Below, piece after piece: positions 59,710-64,000 of a stretch of DNA of 64,000 nt. The DNA comes from DTHT01 sp037444625. GTDB taxonomy: Bacteria; Acidobacteriota; Terriglobia; Bryobacterales; Bryobacteraceae. Where the stretch lies: positions 1 through 64,000 of the forward strand of contig JBBIMA010000022.1 of NCBI GenBank assembly GCA_037444625.1, written 5' to 3'. Both the position numbers and the translations under genes were made by a program. The notes beneath the pieces were generated by a model. It did not search any database and had not been told where the DNA came from. It was given only the letters and a program-made list of their open reading frames with translations. Positions within the stretch are counted from its first letter, which is position 1; each line of letters opens with the position of its first letter.

Positions 59710-60942
59710 CTACTCGTAGCGGAGCGCCTCGGCGGGCGCTATGCGGGTGGCGTTGCGCGAAGGATACAGGGTCGCCAGGAGGCTGACCAGCAGGGCGGCG
59801 GCCGCGATCCAGAGGCTGTCCAGCCAGCGGGGATCGAAAGGCACGAAGCTGAGCGAGTAGATCTCCTCGTCCAGACGCACCCAGCGGTAGCGGTCGGCCA
59901 GCCGGCAGAGCAGGTGGCCGGCGGCCAGGCCCAGGGCCGTTCCCACCGCGCCGATGAGCACGCCTTGATACACGAAGATCCGCCGGATCTGCTCGCGCCG
60001 CGCGCCCATGGACATCAGCACCGCGATGTCGCGGTACTTCTCCATGACCATCATGGTCAGGGTGATGAAGATGTTCAAGGCGGCCACCAGCTCGATCAGG
60101 CCGATGGTAATGACGGTGACCGCCTTCTCCATGCGCAGGGCGTTGAAGATCTGGCGATTCTGCTCCATCCAGTTGGTCGCGGCCAGGCGGGGGCCGGCGG
60201 CCGCCTCCGCCGCCCGGGTGACTTCGGGCGCGCGGTAGATATCGTCCAGCCTCAACTCGATGGCGTTGACCACATCCTCCAGGGAGAGAATTTTCTGGGC
60301 GGCTTTGAGCGTGGTGAAGGCCCAGCCGGCGTCGAAGTCGTACAGGCCGGTTTCGAAGATGCCCACCACGCGGAAGCGGGCGGTCTTGGGGCGGGGTCCG
60401 AAGGGGGTGAGCTCGCCTTGGGGGCTCATGACGGTGGCCACACTGTTCAGCAGCAGGCCGGTCTTCTGAGCCAGCTTCGAGCCCACGACAAGGCCCGGGA
60501 AGCCGCGGGCATCCTCCAGTTGGGCGACCGAACCCTGGCGCAAGCGGCGCAAGACTTCGCCCGCCTGAAGCTCGGCCTCGAGGTTGACGCCCTTGAGCAC
60601 GGCGCCCTCCGAATGCAAGCCGGTGAGGAAGACCTGGCCGTAGAGGGCAGGGGAGGCGGCGACGACGTGAGGCAGGCGGCGCAGCCGGCCGGCCAGCTCG
60701 CGCCAGTTCTCGATGCCGTAAGCCGGGTTGCGTTCCAGCAGCGTGACGTGGGCGGTAGCACCCAGCAGGTTGCGCTGGAGGGTGTTGCGGAAGCCGTTGT
60801 TGATGGCCAGGGCGACCACCAGCGCCATGACGCCGGCCGCCACGCCCAGCACCGAAATCACCGTGATCAGCGAGATCACCGCCTGCTTGCGCCGGGCCTT
60901 CAGGTAGCGCCGGGCGACGAAGAACTCGAAGCGATCTCTCAC
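59710..60942 (-). CDS. LolC/LolE-like lipoprotein-releasing permease (FtsX family)
   Basis: 410 residues from a GTG start. N-terminal helix (AVISLITVISVLGVAAGVMALVVALAINNGF), a periplasmic MacB-like domain (about 50-245), then three C-terminal helices of the FtsX core (ITIGLIELVAALNIFITLTMMVMEKYRDIAVL, AVGTALGLAAGHLL, IAAAALLVSLLATLYPS). This is the LolC/E length and layout. It extracts lipoproteins from the inner membrane with a LolD-type ATPase. It starts 7 nt after lysS, an arrangement common in many bacteria. Confidence 0.88.
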   Translation of the reverse strand: MRDRFEFFVARRYLKARRKQAVISLITVISVLGVAAGVMALVVALAINNGFRNTLQRNLLGATAHVTLLERNPAYGIENWRELAGRLRRLPHVVAASPALYGQVFLTGLHSEGAVLKGVNLEAELQAGEVLRRLRQGSVAQLEDARGFPGLVVGSKLAQKTGLLLNSVATVMSPQGELTPFGPRPKTARFRVVGIFETGLYDFDAGWAFTTLKAAQKILSLEDVVNAIELRLDDIYRAPEVTRAAEAAAGPRLAATNWMEQNRQIFNALRMEKAVTVITIGLIELVAALNIFITLTMMVMEKYRDIAVLMSMGARREQIRRIFVYQGVLIGAVGTALGLAAGHLLCRLADRYRWVRLDEEIYSLSFVPFDPRWLDSLWIAAAALLVSLLATLYPSRNATRIAPAEALRYE

Positions 60943-60949
60943 GGCGCCT

Positions 60950-62452
<1,503 letters not shown>

Positions 62453-62495
62453 TCGCGTCTCCTCGACTCAGGCGGGAGCGGCAGCCGAATGCTTC

Positions 62496-62503
62496 ATTAT
62501 AAT
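62496..62503. promoter_or_regulatory. Overlapping TATAAT boxes for divergent lysS and GT2 genes
   Basis: The sequence CATTATAATTG reads TATAAT on the plus strand (62498-62503) and TATAAT on the minus strand (62501-62496). The plus box ends 6 nt before the TTG at 62510, so the glycosyltransferase mRNA would be leaderless. The minus box would give lysS a leader of about 37 nt containing its GAGGAG site. Confidence 0.55.
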
Positions 62504-62509
62504 TGAACG

Positions 62510-63268
62510 TTGCCTTTTCTCTCGATCATCATTCCGGCTTACAACGAGCAACAGCGGCTGCCGGCGACGCTGGAGGCGGTCTGGAACTATCTGAGGGCGC
62601 GCCGGCCGGGCGGGTTCGAGATCCTGGTGGTGGACGACGGCTCGCAGGACTCGACGGCGCGCGTGGCGGAGCAGTTCAGCCGGGGCCGTCCGGAGGTGCG
62701 CCTGCTGCAGAACCCGGGCAACCGGGGCAAGGGCTATTCCGTGCGGCACGGCATGCTGGAGGCTCAGGGCGAGTGGGCGCTGTTCACGGACGCCGACCTT
62801 TCGGCGCCCATCCAGGAACTGGACAAGCTGCTGGAGGCCGCGCGGCGGGAGCAGGCGGCGGTGGCGATCGGCTCACGGGCCTTGGACCGGTCGCTGATCA
62901 GGGTGCGCCAGCCGCGCCCGCGGGAATGGGCGGGACGGATCTTCAACCGGCTGGTGCGCCTGGTGGTGGGGCTGCCCTTTCGGGACACGCAGTGCGGCTT
63001 CAAGCTGTTCCGGCGGGATGCGGCGCGAGCGGTCTTCAGCCGGCAGCAGATCGAGCGGTTCGGCTTCGACGTCGAGGTTCTGTTCCTGGCGGAGAAGCTG
63101 GGGTTCAAGACCATCGAGGTGCCGGTGCGCTGGGATCATGCCGAAGGCACGCGGGTGAGCATGTGGCGCGACAGCGTGAACATGTTTCTGGATCTGGTGC
63201 GGGTGCGGCGGCGCTGGCGGCGAGGCCTGTACCGGGCGGAATCGCAGGCCGGCGAGGGAAGGGGCTAG
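62510..63268 (+). CDS. Family 2 glycosyltransferase, dolichyl-phosphate beta-glucosyltransferase-like
   Basis: 252 residues from a TTG start. N-terminal LSIIIPAYNEQQRLPATL, the nucleotide-sugar motif ILVVDDGSQDST, the metal-binding FTDADLSAP at about residues 92-100 and the acceptor loop DTQCGFKLFRRDAA near 165 are typical of polyprenyl-phosphate glucose synthases. There is no C-terminal membrane domain. It would glucosylate a lipid carrier for cell-surface glycans. It overlaps the next, convergent methyltransferase gene tail-to-tail by 4 nt. Confidence 0.88.
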   Translation: MPFLSIIIPAYNEQQRLPATLEAVWNYLRARRPGGFEILVVDDGSQDSTARVAEQFSRGRPEVRLLQNPGNRGKGYSVRHGMLEAQGEWALFTDADLSAPIQELDKLLEAARREQAAVAIGSRALDRSLIRVRQPRPREWAGRIFNRLVRLVVGLPFRDTQCGFKLFRRDAARAVFSRQQIERFGFDVEVLFLAEKLGFKTIEVPVRWDHAEGTRVSMWRDSVNMFLDLVRVRRRWRRGLYRAESQAGEGRG

Positions 63269-63948
63269 CGGCGCACGATGACTTCGCGCAGGTGATCGCG
63301 GGTGAGGAAGAATTTGACGGAGCGAAAAGAGCGGAACAGCTTCTCGATGGCGCGGTTGTTGAAGAACTGGGCGGGGCGGCGCAGGCCGCGCAGGGTGAGC
63401 ATCAGGGTGCCGGCGTCGGCGATGCGGTAGAAGTAAACGGGGACCGACTCGGCCTTCTCGTCGGCGTGAAAGATGGCCAGCAGGTAAGCGCCGGGCTTCA
63501 TGATGCGTTCCAGGCGGGTGACGGCGGCCTGGAGCAGGGGCGGGGCGAGGTATTCCAGCATGTCCCAAAGCAAGGCGCCGTCGAAGGCGGCGTCGGGAAA
63601 GCTGAAGCTATGGGCGAGGAAGCGCTCGGCGCGATCGGCGTCGGTCTGATTGGCGTAAAAGTCGCCCTGGCCGAAGTGGGCTTCCAGGATCTGGTAGAGG
63701 TCCTCCGAGTAGAGGCGGTGGCCGAAGTTGGTGATGAAGTTGACGTTGGCCTGGGAAGCGCCGGCCAGATCCAGGATGCTGAGGCCGGTTTCTCCTTCCA
63801 GGCAGCGGAAGAACTCCTCCAGTCCGTGGCTGTGGCGGGAATAGACGGCGTTGCGCGCGCGGGAGTCGGCGCCGTTGGCGGAAGGGCCGGGACGGGCGGC
63901 CTCCGCCGGAGCGGGACGGGCGCCGAGCTTCCAGCGGTCGCGGAACAA
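63265..63948 (-). CDS. SAM-dependent methyltransferase, class I
   Basis: 227 residues from the TTG at 63948, with AGGAG about 11 nt upstream. The SAM motif LSILDLAGASQANVNFI is atypical: the usual DxGxGxG is reduced to DLAGAS. The acidic second motif YSEDLYQIL follows. FDGALLWDMLEYLAPPLLQAAVTRL and MKPGAYLLAIF are the later class I strands. The first 40 residues are basic and disordered. The substrate is unknown; its convergent neighbour is a GT2 and an upstream gene ends 16 nt before it. Confidence 0.78.
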   Translation of the reverse strand: MFRDRWKLGARPAPAEAARPGPSANGADSRARNAVYSRHSHGLEEFFRCLEGETGLSILDLAGASQANVNFITNFGHRLYSEDLYQILEAHFGQGDFYANQTDADRAERFLAHSFSFPDAAFDGALLWDMLEYLAPPLLQAAVTRLERIMKPGAYLLAIFHADEKAESVPVYFYRIADAGTLMLTLRGLRRPAQFFNNRAIEKLFRSFRSVKFFLTRDHLREVIVRR

Positions 63949-63964
63949 AGCCTCCGGCTCCTGC

Positions 63965-64000
63965 CTAGCGTTTGGGTTCGGCGCCCGGGCCGGCGGCCGG
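63965..64000 (-). CDS. C-terminal end of a gene entering from the right edge
   Basis: A minus-strand frame from the window edge reads ...GAEPKR and stops at TAG (63967-63965), 16 nt before the methyltransferase start and just ahead of its ribosome binding site. Only about 11 residues, rich in Ala, Gly and Pro, are visible, so no product can be inferred. The spacing suggests co-transcription with the methyltransferase. Confidence 0.4.
   Translation of the reverse strand, partial: PAAGPGAEPKR

Overview
The window looks like a chromosomal segment of an Acidobacteriota bacterium, most likely Bryobacterales/Solibacter-like. This is inferred from protein families, not from a marker gene. The pointers are two proteins with C-terminal TIGR03437-type domains (46465-50283), a TonB-type receptor with an N-terminal carboxypeptidase-regulatory domain (6421-9864), DUF1080, Gfo/Idh and ceramidase-like secreted proteins, bacillithiol deacetylase BshB1, and very high GC. 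Several predicted mRNAs have short or no leaders, with a TATAAT/TACAAT-type box 6-24 nt from the start codon.

Layout. 1-9864: carbohydrate-related secreted proteins: the N-terminal part of a fucokinase/fucose-1-P guanylyltransferase, DUF1080, a beta-propeller phosphoesterase, a Gfo/Idh oxidoreductase and a TonB-type receptor. 10084-13061: a membrane-anchored regulator-like protein, then a compact three-gene TIGR04255 cassette whose last gene has an in-frame TAG. 13191-16572: PfkB kinase plus GH95 fucosidase-type hydrolase. 16686-16763: tRNA-Glu. 16825-21512: glycogen synthase, thioredoxin, then an operon of cysteine synthase, JAMM peptidase and a fused CysO/ThiS-MoeB-rhodanese protein, which resembles a single-locus version of the mycobacterial CysM-Mec-CysO-MoeZ route. 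21607-26802: ABC ATPase, FtsX permease, LolA-like protein and outer-membrane barrel. 26812-33307: sugar isomerase, PfkB kinase, rhomboid protease, BshB1, and a SIS isomerase / PfkB kinase / PPi-phosphofructokinase operon. 33321-36997: a lone fliM and uncharacterised proteins.

37388-45440 is a large redox island. A degenerate receiver, a protein with a duplicated four-cysteine motif, a small membrane protein, a 9-haem cytochrome fused to a membrane cytochrome b, a NapC/NirT-like multihaem protein and a tandem universal stress protein read rightward. A 936-residue protein with 19 CxxCH motifs, also fused to a cytochrome-b-like membrane module, converges on them. The likely role is electron transfer between the quinone pool and the periplasm or outside; donor and acceptor are unknown.

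45603-53323: a LacI-type ligand-binding protein without a DNA-binding domain, a purple-acid-phosphatase-like protein, a CotH protein, a ceramidase-like protein and an alpha/alpha-toroid-like protein. 53432-53554 holds a promoter-like site followed by two perfect 9-bp hairpins with the same GCCCAG loop, a candidate structured RNA. 53588-64000: a tyrS-GNAT-folP-SIS operon, an HlyD-type adaptor with an ABC ATPase, lysS-lolC, a dolichyl-phosphate-glucosyltransferase-like GT2, a methyltransferase, and the end of one more gene.

No CRISPR array, insertion sequence, integrase or rRNA was seen. Family names come from recognising sequence patterns; no database search was run.
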